A stretch of 64,000 bases of DNA, from the NCBI RefSeq assembly GCF_900091575.1, contig NZ_FMCR01000006.1, forward strand, positions 310,001 to 374,000. Direction: 5' to 3'. The stretch's first letter is position 1. Each line of letters starts with the position of its first letter. Positions 57,441 through 64,000 of this stretch are shown in pieces. The DNA is from Micromonospora saelicesensis. Its GTDB lineage: Bacteria > Actinomycetota > Actinomycetes > Mycobacteriales > Micromonosporaceae. The position numbers and the translations under genes are program-made. Below the pieces are notes generated by a model that searched no databases, was not told where the DNA came from, and was given only the letters and a program-made list of their open reading frames with translations.

Positions 57441-59606
57441 TTACGACGAGATTTCGAAAGTTTTCTCCGGGCAGACATCGTCCACCCCGGCACCGGCCAC
57501 GAGGGCCAGCACCGACTCCCCGTAGAGACCCAGCTTGCGAGGGCCGATGCCGGCGATGGCGATCAACTCCTCCGACCGGCCCGGTCGCCGCTCGGCCAAC
57601 GCGACAAGCGTCGCGTCGGTGAAGACAACGTAGGCCGGGACCTTCTGCGCACCGGCCACCCGCTGCCGCCACTCGCGCAGCCGTTCGTGCAGCTCATCGT
57701 CTATGTCGGACGGGCAGGTGGGGCAGCGGCCGAGCTTGCGGTCCGGGCCGGCGAGCAGGGTGGCGCCGCAGATCCGGCAGGAGACGATCTGGGTTCGCCG
57801 TCGCTCGGGACTGCGGGCCGGACCGGCGCCACCGGTCGCCCGTTCGGTGCCGCCTGAGCGGTCCAGTTGGGGCAGGAACCGCGACGGCCGCCGGGCCCGT
57901 CCGCCCGGCGAGCGCGCGCTGGCGTACGACAGCCACAGCCACTCCCGGGCGCGGGTGATCCCGACGTAGAGCAGCCGGCGCTCCTCCTCGACCTGTTCGA
58001 CGGTCTTGGCGTACGTGGTGGGCAGGGTGCCCTCGGCGAGGCCGACCAGGAAGACCGCGTCCCACTCCAACCCCTTGGCCGAGTGCAGGGACGCCAGCGT
58101 CACGCCATCCACCGTCGGCACGTGCTGCTGGGCGGCCCGGCGCGCCAACTCCTCGGTGAAGTCGGTGAGGGTGACCGGGCGCTCCACCGAGGCGGCCTCG
58201 CCGATCGGCACGACCTCGGGGGTGGCCGCGTACTCCTCGGCGAGCTGGACCAGCGCGGACAGCGCCTCCCATCGCTCGCGGGCCGCGCCGCCGGCCGGGG
58301 GCGCGTCCGGGGCCCAGCCGACGGCCGTGAGCGCCTCGACGACGGCGGCCGGCAGCGGTGTCTCGCCCGGGATCGAGCGGGTGGCGGCACGCAGCGCGAC
58401 CATCGCCTGGCGCACCTCGGTCCGTTCGAAGAACCGCTCCGCGCCCTGCACGACGTACGGCACCGCGGCCTCGGTGAGCGCCTTCTCGTACGCCTCGGAC
58501 TGCGCGTTGACGCGGAACAGCACGGCGATCTCCTTCGCCGGCGTACCCGCGTCGATCAGTGACCGGCAGCGCGCGGCCACCGCGTTCGCCTCGGCCGGCT
58601 CGTCGGTGAAGATCCGCAGGTCCGGCTCGGGGCCGGGTGGGCGTTGCCCGCTCAGCTCCAGCCGCAGGCGCGCCTCGGTGCCCCGGGCCTGGGAGATCAC
58701 CGCGTTGGCCAGCCCGACCACCTGCGGGGTGGAGCGGTAGTCGCGGACCAGCCGCACCACTGTGGCATTGCGGTGCCGGCGGGGAAAGTCGACCAGGTAC
58801 GCCGAGGTCGCCCCGGTGAACGAGTAGATCGTCTGGCTGGCGTCGCCGACCACGGTCAGGTCGTTGCGGCCGGCCAGCCAGGCGTCCAGCAACCGCTGCT
58901 GGAGTGGGTTGACGTCCTGGTACTCGTCGACCACGAAGTGCCGGTACTGGCTACGGATCTGCTCGCCGACGTCCGGGTGCTCCTCGATGCCCCACACCGC
59001 GGCCCGCAGCATGTCCTCGAAGTCGATCACGCCATTCGACCGTTTGAGCTGCTCGTACGCGGTGAACACGTCGGCGACCTTCGTCGGCTCGTGCGGTGTG
59101 TCGCGCAGTGCCCGGGCTGCGGCCACCACGTAGTCCGTCGGCTCGACCAGCGACGACTTCGCCCACTCGATCTCGCCGGCCAGGTCCCGGGCGGCTGCCC
59201 GGTCGGTACGCAGGCCGACCCGGGCGGCGGCGAGGGTGACCAGTCGTACCTTGCTGTCCAGTAGTTCGGGCATGGCGCGGCCGGCCAGCAGCCGGGGCGC
59301 GAAATACCGCACCTGGCGCAGCGCGGCGGCGTGGAAGGTCCGCGCCTGGACACCGTGCGCCCCGAGCAGAGTGAGACGGTGTCGCATCTCGGCGGCCGCG
59401 CGGGCGGTGAAGGTGACAGCGAGCACGTGCCGGGGGGAGATCTCGCCGGAGAGCGCCCGGTGGGCGATTCGGGAGGTGATCGCCCGGGTCTTGCCGGTGC
59501 CGGCGCCGGCCAGGATGCAGACCGGGCCGGCAGGTGCGGTCACGGCGGAGCGTTGCTCCGGGTCCAGCCCGGCGAGCACCTGTTCCGACCCTGAGTGAAC
59601 CACCAC
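57441..59606 (-). CDS. uvrD2: UvrD2-type ATP-dependent DNA helicase with HRDC domain
   Basis: 721 residues, SF1A. Walker A AGAGTGKTRAITSR, Walker B VVDEYQDVNPLQQ, motif III GDASQTIYSF, LHSAKGLEWDAVFLVGLAEG (motif V) and GITRAREWLWLSYA (motif VI). The C-terminus has a zinc tetracysteine (CRICGATL, CPTCPSD) and an HRDC domain (ELIAIAGIGPRKLGLYGES), the UvrD2 layout of mycobacteria, where the gene is essential. GTG start at 59606. Confidence 0.94.
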   Translation of the reverse strand: MVVHSGSEQVLAGLDPEQRSAVTAPAGPVCILAGAGTGKTRAITSRIAHRALSGEISPRHVLAVTFTARAAAEMRHRLTLLGAHGVQARTFHAAALRQVRYFAPRLLAGRAMPELLDSKVRLVTLAAARVGLRTDRAAARDLAGEIEWAKSSLVEPTDYVVAAARALRDTPHEPTKVADVFTAYEQLKRSNGVIDFEDMLRAAVWGIEEHPDVGEQIRSQYRHFVVDEYQDVNPLQQRLLDAWLAGRNDLTVVGDASQTIYSFTGATSAYLVDFPRRHRNATVVRLVRDYRSTPQVVGLANAVISQARGTEARLRLELSGQRPPGPEPDLRIFTDEPAEANAVAARCRSLIDAGTPAKEIAVLFRVNAQSEAYEKALTEAAVPYVVQGAERFFERTEVRQAMVALRAATRSIPGETPLPAAVVEALTAVGWAPDAPPAGGAARERWEALSALVQLAEEYAATPEVVPIGEAASVERPVTLTDFTEELARRAAQQHVPTVDGVTLASLHSAKGLEWDAVFLVGLAEGTLPTTYAKTVEQVEEERRLLYVGITRAREWLWLSYASARSPGGRARRPSRFLPQLDRSGGTERATGGAGPARSPERRRTQIVSCRICGATLLAGPDRKLGRCPTCPSDIDDELHERLREWRQRVAGAQKVPAYVVFTDATLVALAERRPGRSEELIAIAGIGPRKLGLYGESVLALVAGAGVDDVCPEKTFEISS

Positions 59607-59611
59607 AACCA

Positions 59612-59638
59612 GGAATCATCTCAGCTCCTCCCAGCGTT
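59612..59638 (+). promoter_or_regulatory. SigH/SigR-type promoter of the mycoredoxin gene
   Basis: GGAAT (59612-59616), 18 bases, CGTT (59635-59638), with the same geometry as the sigH promoter. Transcription would start near 59645, giving a leader of about 54 bases with GGAGG. It lies in the divergent gap between uvrD2 and mrx1. Confidence 0.75.
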
Positions 59639-59698
59639 GCAGCGAACAGCCTCGGCTTGATCCGCAAGCCGCGGCCGGAGGAGTTGGAGGATCCGAGG

Positions 59699-59941
59699 AT
59701 GCTGACGATGTATTCCACCCCCTGGTGCGGCTACTGCCACCGCCTGAAGTCGCAGCTCGACCGGGAGGGCATCGGGTACGAGGTGGTCGACATCGAGCAG
59801 GACCCGAAGGCCGCGGAGTTCGTGATGAGCGTCAACGGCGGCAACCAGACGGTGCCGACGCTGCGCTTCGCCGACGGCAGTGCCCTGACGAATCCCTCGA
59901 TCACCCAGGTGAAGCAGCACCTGGAGACGCTCAACGCCTGA
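59699..59941 (+). CDS. mrx1: Mycoredoxin (glutaredoxin-like, mycothiol-dependent)
   Basis: 80 residues, thioredoxin fold. Active site WCGYC (Cys10, Cys13) near the N-terminus, cis-Pro TVPTLRF and the GSALTNPS thiol-binding loop. Reduces mixed disulfides formed with mycothiol. ATG 59699 has GGAGG eight bases upstream. Homologous to Rv3198A, also beside uvrD2. The SigH-type promoter suits a role in disulfide stress. Confidence 0.92.
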   Translation: MLTMYSTPWCGYCHRLKSQLDREGIGYEVVDIEQDPKAAEFVMSVNGGNQTVPTLRFADGSALTNPSITQVKQHLETLNA

Positions 59942-59942
59942 T

Positions 59943-61343
59943 CTACCGGTTCATTCTCGACGAGCGGCCGCCCCACCCGGGGCGGCCGCTCGTCGTGTTC
60001 GGGAACGGGTGGCCACGGTCGGTGGGTGCCGAAGGCCCCTGTCGGTCGGCGTCCTCGGCCGGTCGGCGAGGTGTCGGAAGCCCCTGTCGGTCGGCGTCCT
60101 CGGCCGGTCGGCGAGGCGCCGGGAGCGTCGGGCGGGTGGGCGGCGTCGGCGGGCGGGCCCCGGCCGGCGCGCTCAGGTGCCGGCCCCGCCACAGGTAGCT
60201 GCCGGCGGCCAGGGTGGCCACCCCGACCAGCGCGAACAGCAGCCGGTAGTCCAGGAACCCGACCAGCAGGGCACCCGCCCCGATGGAGACCGCCTGCGGT
60301 CCGCTGACCACCGCCTGGGTGGCCGCGGCGACCCGGCCGACCAGCGAAGGCGGCGTGCGGCGCTGGATCAGCGTGTGCAGACCCACCATCGTCAGCGGGA
60401 GCGAGACTCCGGCCAGCAGCACCGCCGCGAACCCGAGCCGCAGATCGGGGAACGCGAGCGCGAGCGCGGCCGGAGAGAAGAAGGCGACCCCGGCGGCCAG
60501 GGTGCCGACCTCTCCGAGCCGGCGGACCAGCGTCGGTGAGCAGAGTCCACCGAGCAACCCACCGACGCCCTGCACGGTGACCAGCACCCCCACGAACGCG
60601 GCATCCCGGTTCAGCCCCTGGTCGACGTAGGCGAAGATGAGCGACTCGCTGAAGCCCATCACCAGCGACCCGAGCCCGTAGCCGAGCAGGGCCCGTCGCA
60701 GGGCCGGCTCGCCGGCCAGGTGCCGCAGACCGGCACCCAGTTCGGCCGGCCACCGCAGCCGTACGGCCGGTGGCAGCTGTTGCGGGGTGGGCAGCGCGGT
60801 GACCACCGCCGCCGCGGTCAGAAATCCGACCATGCCGATTCCGGCCAGCGCCCACCCGCCGAGCGCCGCGTAGAGCGCCGCGCCCACCAGCGGGCCGACC
60901 AGTCGGATCCCCTGGCGTACGGTCTGCAGCACGCCGTTCGCGTCGGCCAGCAGCTCGACCGGCACCATCTCGCGGATGAGCCCACTGAGCGCCGCGCCGA
61001 GCGTGATGGACGAGAGTCCGTACAGGGCGGCCACCAGATAGACGACCCAGACGTCGCCCGCGTCGCGGACCGTGAACAACGGGGCGAGCAGGGCCGCGGT
61101 CAGCACGTTCGCGGCCACGAAGAACGGTCGGCGCGGGTAGCGGTCGACGACCCAGCCGACCAGCGGCGCCAGCGTCATCGGCGCGATGACCGCGAAGATC
61201 GTGGCACCGGCCAACCCGTTCGAGCCAGTCAGATCCTTGACCCAGATCGCGAGTGCGAGCAGCAGGATCGACTCGGCGGTCATGCTGGCCAGCAGGCCGC
61301 CGAAGAGCAGGCGGAAGTCGGGTCGGCGCAGGATCGTGCGCAT
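59943..61343 (-). CDS. MFS transporter with repeat-containing C-terminal tail
   Basis: 466 residues, 12 transmembrane segments in about the first 400 (FRLLFGGLLASMTAESILLL at the start; WVVDRYPRRPFFVAANVL is motif A). The last 65 residues are hydrophilic and contain PRRPAEDADRQG twice. The family resembles MFS_3/EntS-type exporters; substrate unknown. ATG 61343 has GGAGGG upstream. The extreme 3' end overlaps the mrx1 terminator hairpin, so the tail may be a late addition. Confidence 0.86.
   Translation of the reverse strand: MRTILRRPDFRLLFGGLLASMTAESILLLALAIWVKDLTGSNGLAGATIFAVIAPMTLAPLVGWVVDRYPRRPFFVAANVLTAALLAPLFTVRDAGDVWVVYLVAALYGLSSITLGAALSGLIREMVPVELLADANGVLQTVRQGIRLVGPLVGAALYAALGGWALAGIGMVGFLTAAAVVTALPTPQQLPPAVRLRWPAELGAGLRHLAGEPALRRALLGYGLGSLVMGFSESLIFAYVDQGLNRDAAFVGVLVTVQGVGGLLGGLCSPTLVRRLGEVGTLAAGVAFFSPAALALAFPDLRLGFAAVLLAGVSLPLTMVGLHTLIQRRTPPSLVGRVAAATQAVVSGPQAVSIGAGALLVGFLDYRLLFALVGVATLAAGSYLWRGRHLSAPAGARPPTPPTRPTLPAPRRPAEDADRQGLPTPRRPAEDADRQGPSAPTDRGHPFPNTTSGRPGWGGRSSRMNR
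59958..59995 (+). terminator. mrx1 terminator inside the MFS 3' end
   Basis: A 17-bp perfect stem CGACGAGCGGCCGCCCC (59958-59974), ACCC loop, complement 59979-59995, then TGTTC. It lies 17 bases after the mrx1 stop but within the last codons of the converging MFS gene. Confidence 0.75.
60035..60116. repeat. 37-bp direct repeat within the MFS C-terminal tail
   Basis: A 37-base unit at 60035-60071 recurs exactly at 60080-60116 (45-bp period, 15 codons). It starts GCCCCTGTCGGTCGGCG. Because the period is a multiple of three, the reading frame is kept, which accounts for the repeated peptide. Confidence 0.9.
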
Positions 61344-61487
61344 GGGTCCCTCCGGCGGGATGGCTGCCCAGGTGGGCGAGGTCGACGGGCCGCGACCGCG
61401 GGTCCGTCGTCATCCGGCATTCCCGTGGTGCGATTTTCGCAAGACACGCCCTCGCCGGAACCTCCGACACCGGTCGCGCCGTCCATA

Positions 61488-61516
61488 CTGACCGTGGGGG
61501 GCGAATTTCATACAGT
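61488..61516 (+). promoter_or_regulatory. Candidate promoter of the XRE regulator
   Basis: CTGACC (61488-61493) and TACAGT (61511-61516) with a 17-bp spacer, four of six matches each to -35 and -10. A start near 61523 leaves about 34 bases to GTG 61557. Confidence 0.4.
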
Positions 61517-61556
61517 TACCGTCGCGTCTGCGGCGGTCGACGGGAAAGAGGACACT

Positions 61557-62537
61557 GTGCCTCCTGCCGCACCCAGCCCGATCCTGCGTCGTCGCCGGTT
61601 GGGCATCGAGCTGCGCCGCCTACGTGAGGCCGCGGGCCTCACCGGCGATCAGGTCATCGAGCGTATCGGTTGGGCCTCCGCGTCCAAACTGTCCCGCTTG
61701 GAGAACGGCCGCAGCCGACCGGACCCGCAGGACGTCGGCGACCTGCTCGACCTCTACGGCGCCGACCAGGCGCTGCACGACGAGCTGCTGGGCATCACCA
61801 ACGAGGCCGGCGACATGCGCGGCTGGTTGAAGAACTTCCCGGTGATGACGCAGCAACAGCGCGGCTGGGCCGAGTTGGAGGCGGGCTGCGCGGAGATCTC
61901 CGAGTACAACCCGGTGCTGGTGCCGGGCCTGTTGCAGACCCCCGGGTACGCCCAGCTCCGGATCGTGTCGGCCCGGCAGGTGAACGCGGGCGCGGGCGAG
62001 CCGGAGCCCGGCGACGAGCCGGATACCGAGGTGCAGGCGCGGCTGGCCCGCCAGTCGCTGCTGACCCGCGAGCCGCACGCTCCCCGCTACACCGCCGTGT
62101 TGGAGGAGGCGGCTCTCGGCCGCCGGGCCGGGCCGCCGGAGGTGCTGCACGAACAGCTGCTCCAGCTCTGCGAGTTGGCGCTGCTGCCCAACGTGGCCCT
62201 GCACGTGCTGCCCCGGGACACCCAGATCGGCAATTGGTACCTTCCGCCGACCGCCTTCTCGGTCTATCGGTTCGCCGATCCCCTCGATCCGGAGACATTG
62301 GCCATCGAAGGTGGCTTCACCGACGTCATGTCGACCGAGTCAATCACGCTAAATCGCTATAAAGTGGTGTTCGAGTGGCTATGCACGGCGGCACTTGACG
62401 CCTCGGACACCCTCTCCTGGCTTATCGAGGCGACGGGACGGCTGACCGAGGCGGCGCCCCCATCCACAGTGGCGTTCGGGCCGGCAACGGCGCCGACCCA
62501 ACGCCGCCGGGAATCAGGGCGACTGACGGACCGGTGA
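61557..62537 (+). CDS. XRE-family regulator with DUF5753 domain
   Basis: 326 residues. N-terminal HTH (LGIELRRLREAAGLTGDQV, then GWASASKLSRLENGRSRPD) and a C-terminal DUF5753 domain (NPVLVPGLLQTPGYAQLRI; FSVYRFADPLDPETLAIEGG, first residues). This is the Streptomyces WhiJ/AbaA-type regulator family, usually paired with a small DUF397 protein, as here. GTG 61557 follows AGAGGACACT. Confidence 0.9.
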   Translation: MPPAAPSPILRRRRLGIELRRLREAAGLTGDQVIERIGWASASKLSRLENGRSRPDPQDVGDLLDLYGADQALHDELLGITNEAGDMRGWLKNFPVMTQQQRGWAELEAGCAEISEYNPVLVPGLLQTPGYAQLRIVSARQVNAGAGEPEPGDEPDTEVQARLARQSLLTREPHAPRYTAVLEEAALGRRAGPPEVLHEQLLQLCELALLPNVALHVLPRDTQIGNWYLPPTAFSVYRFADPLDPETLAIEGGFTDVMSTESITLNRYKVVFEWLCTAALDASDTLSWLIEATGRLTEAAPPSTVAFGPATAPTQRRRESGRLTDR

Positions 62538-62611
62538 TCCACGGGGGACCCTCCGTCGGGACGTGCGGCACCACTCGTCCCATCGGATCGCTGCACATCA
62601 GGAGCAGAACC

Positions 62612-62851
62612 ATGAACGAAATCCGCAACACGCCGTCTGTCTCCGCCCACTCGTTGGCGGACGCCCCGTGGCGTACCAGCACACGCAGCCAGACCTCCAA
62701 CTGCGTGGAGGTCGCCCCACTGGCCACCGGACCGTCGGCGGTCGCCCTGCGCGACAGCAAGGACCGGGGCGGCCCGGTGCTGCTGTTCAACCGCACGGGA
62801 TGGCTCGGTTTCATCACCGGGGCGAAGAAGGGCCAGTTCGATCTGAACTGA
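62612..62851 (+). CDS. DUF397 small protein, partner of the XRE regulator
   Basis: 79 residues. The family core is visible as WRTSTRSQTSNCVEVAP and ALRDSKDRGGPVLLF. DUF397 proteins work with DUF5753 regulators in what may be a toxin-antitoxin-like or developmental control pair. ATG 62612 has AGGAG eight bases upstream. It starts 74 bp after the regulator stop. Confidence 0.9.
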   Translation: MNEIRNTPSVSAHSLADAPWRTSTRSQTSNCVEVAPLATGPSAVALRDSKDRGGPVLLFNRTGWLGFITGAKKGQFDLN

Positions 62852-62919
62852 TTCGGTGACCGGTACGGGGGCCGTCGGCGCACTGCCGGCGGCCCCGTCG
62901 CGTCGTACCCGCCGCCGCA

Positions 62920-62986
62920 GTCGCTCGGCGACCCGGCGGCTCGGTCGCTCGACGACCCGCCGACTCCGTCGCTTTGCGACCCGGCG
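62920..62986. repeat. Three 24-bp tandem repeats with small hairpins
   Basis: Units start at 62920, 62944 and 62968 (for example GTCGCTCGGCGACCCGGCG). Each has a GTCGC/GCGAC-type stem, perfect in units 1 and 3. They lie between the DUF397 gene and the next plus-strand gene and may end the DUF397 transcript. Confidence 0.65.
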
Positions 62987-63136
62987 ACCCCGCTGAGCAG
63001 CCATCCGCCGATCGGACGAGGCTCGAAACCGATAGGCGCGTTTCAGTTGCTGGGACGAACACGGGGCGTAACATGGCCCTCGGATACGTGGAACTTCCAC
63101 ACTGGCTCATCCGTCGCGGTTCATCCGGAGACCCTC

Positions 63137-63412
63137 ATGCGGTTCCTGATCGTTCGCACCGACATCCGCGCCGTCGCTGACGGGGACATCGCCGCCGCCT
63201 GGGCGGACGGCCACCGACTTCGCGACGAGACGACCACGCCCGAGCCGCGCCGGCAGATCGTGCACGCCGAGGACCGGGACGCCGCGCTGCTGCTGGCCCG
63301 CGCCCTGGCCACCGTCGGCGCGGTCCGCGCCGGCAAGCAACGGGTCAAGGTCCTCCCGCTGATCGAGTCGCGGCCCGCCTTCCGACACAGACCGGGCCGC
63401 ACCGGCACCTGA
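63137..63412 (+). CDS. 91-residue hypothetical protein
   Basis: ATG 63137 has GGAG eight bases upstream. The sequence begins MRFLIVRTDIRAVADGDIAA and has an alpha/beta pattern without a recognisable motif; the end is basic. Coding bias is normal. No family known to me. Confidence 0.6.
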   Translation: MRFLIVRTDIRAVADGDIAAAWADGHRLRDETTTPEPRRQIVHAEDRDAALLLARALATVGAVRAGKQRVKVLPLIESRPAFRHRPGRTGT

Positions 63413-63425
63413 TTCCACAGGTCGT

Positions 63426-63532
63426 CCGTCGTGGTCGGACCGGCTCCCCCGCCGCGTTACTCGCACCCGCCGACCACGACGGCCCGTGTTCCCGGCCCGT
63501 GACCGCCGCGGCAACGGCGGCCACGGGTCGGG
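63426..63532. terminator. Two hairpins between converging genes
   Basis: First: CCGTCGTGGTCGG (63426-63438) and its complement (63470-63482), 31-bp loop. Second: CCCGGCCCGTG...CACGGGTCGGG (63491-63532), about 17 pairs with mismatches. They lie between the 91-residue gene (+) and nudC (-). Confidence 0.5.
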
Positions 63533-63539
63533 ACCGTGC

Positions 63540-64000
63540 TCAGCGGTCGGCGTCCACCCAGCCGTCCAGCCAGCGGTGAATGAGGAACAGCGCGATCGAC
63601 GACGGCGGCGGCAGGATCAGCCGGGCACCGTCGCCCACGTCCACCGTCTGCCCGGCCAACGCCGCCCCGATCTCATGCCGGGAGAACCACCGGGCGTACG
63701 CGATCTCGGACGGGTCGACCCGCACCGGCTCGGCCGGGTTCGCGGTGGCCAGGAAGCCCAGCATCAGCGAGCCGGGGAACGGCCAGGCCTGGCTGCCCAC
63801 GTACCCGATGCGCTCGACCCCGATGCCCACCTCCTCGCGGACCTCGCGCAGCACGGCCGCCTCCGCCGACTCCCCCGGTTCCACATAGCCGGCCAGGCAG
63901 GAGTAGCGGCGACCACCCGGGGTGCCCTGCCAGCCGGCGTTGTTGCCGAGTAGGCAGCGACCGTCCGGGCCGTCCACGCCGTCGTGCACGAGCACGATCA
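63540..64000 (-). CDS. nudC: NADH pyrophosphatase/NAD-capped RNA hydrolase, 5' end beyond the window
   Basis: C-terminal 152 residues of a NUDIX protein; the frame is open at the window edge. Nudix box GYVEPGESAEAAVLREVREE plus VGIG is intact. SQAWPFPGSLM is the NudC hallmark (usually SQPWPFP), here with Pro replaced by Ala. Hydrolyses NADH or decaps NAD-RNA. The order uvrD2, mrx1, nudC recalls Rv3198c-Rv3199c. Confidence 0.9.
   Translation of the reverse strand, partial: IVLVHDGVDGPDGRCLLGNNAGWQGTPGGRRYSCLAGYVEPGESAEAAVLREVREEVGIGVERIGYVGSQAWPFPGSLMLGFLATANPAEPVRVDPSEIAYARWFSRHEIGAALAGQTVDVGDGARLILPPPSSIALFLIHRWLDGWVDADR

Noticed and set aside
60035..60116. CRISPR-like repeats
   Set aside because: Only two copies, in frame within a coding tail, with an 8-bp gap and no cas genes.

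Overview
This window is high-GC actinobacterial chromosome, most likely from the Micromonosporaceae (Micromonospora or Salinispora type). The clues are GTG/TTG starts with GGAGG-type ribosome sites, three WhiB-family regulators, a nickel superoxide dismutase, the 24-residue ribosomal protein bL37, a DUF5709 protein, an XRE/DUF397 pair, and short stretches of gene order I remember from Mycobacterium tuberculosis. I see no phage, insertion sequence, CRISPR array, rRNA or complete biosynthetic cluster. It reads as core chromosome, and its interest lies mainly in regulation.

Positions 1-4240: the 5' part of a malic enzyme, the divergent sodX/sodN pair, a GNAT acetyltransferase, an orphan RsbW-like anti-sigma protein and a lipid-kinase-family protein. 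Positions 4241-12300: whiB1 behind two CRP-like sites; then, leftward, a sulfite reductase, a 53-residue zinc-ribbon protein, an APS reductase and a sirohydrochlorin chelatase, preceded by a 28-codon leader peptide of the type that senses cysteine; then an ArsR-like regulator facing an aldo-keto reductase, and a GT-C membrane glycosyltransferase. Positions 12340-20700: a PdtaS-like kinase with a SIS protein, a TPR protein, a DHA2 exporter with a divergent TetR regulator, a GNAT protein, a biotin carrier and bL37.

Positions 20695-27400: the redox sigma factor SigH/SigR with its zinc anti-sigma factor, an alpha/beta hydrolase, a WhiB protein, an SRAP protein, aroA, rsgA and hisN. Positions 27400-39900: general metabolism and signalling, including a DMT-like membrane protein, a GT4 glycosyltransferase, an SDR, a STAS-ATPase, a two-component pair, prs, glpK, purC and a solute-binding lipoprotein. 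Positions 40030-45700: a 1257-residue secreted subtilase, two initiator tRNA genes each with its own terminator, and a SigE-family sigma factor overlapping a membrane-anchored partner.

Positions 45896-64000 follow an order I remember from M. tuberculosis Rv3193c-Rv3199c: UPF0182, PDZ/Lon protease, TIGR03624 protein, zinc ribbon, ThiF-like protein, ABC1 kinase, whiB7, uvrD2, mycoredoxin and (partial) nudC. An MFS transporter, an XRE regulator, a DUF397 protein and a hypothetical gene sit before nudC.

The most useful regulatory observations are these. sigH and mrx1 share the same promoter geometry (GGAAT, 18 bases, CGTT), which implies a thiol-oxidative circuit with a long SigH isoform. The whiB7 leader holds an 82-codon ORF followed by a hairpin and a run of T residues. 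Three co-oriented DnaA boxes lie far from any sign of oriC. The cysteine leader peptide and the whiB1 CRP-like sites are further examples. All function calls rest on reading the sequence and on remembered family features; no database search was run.
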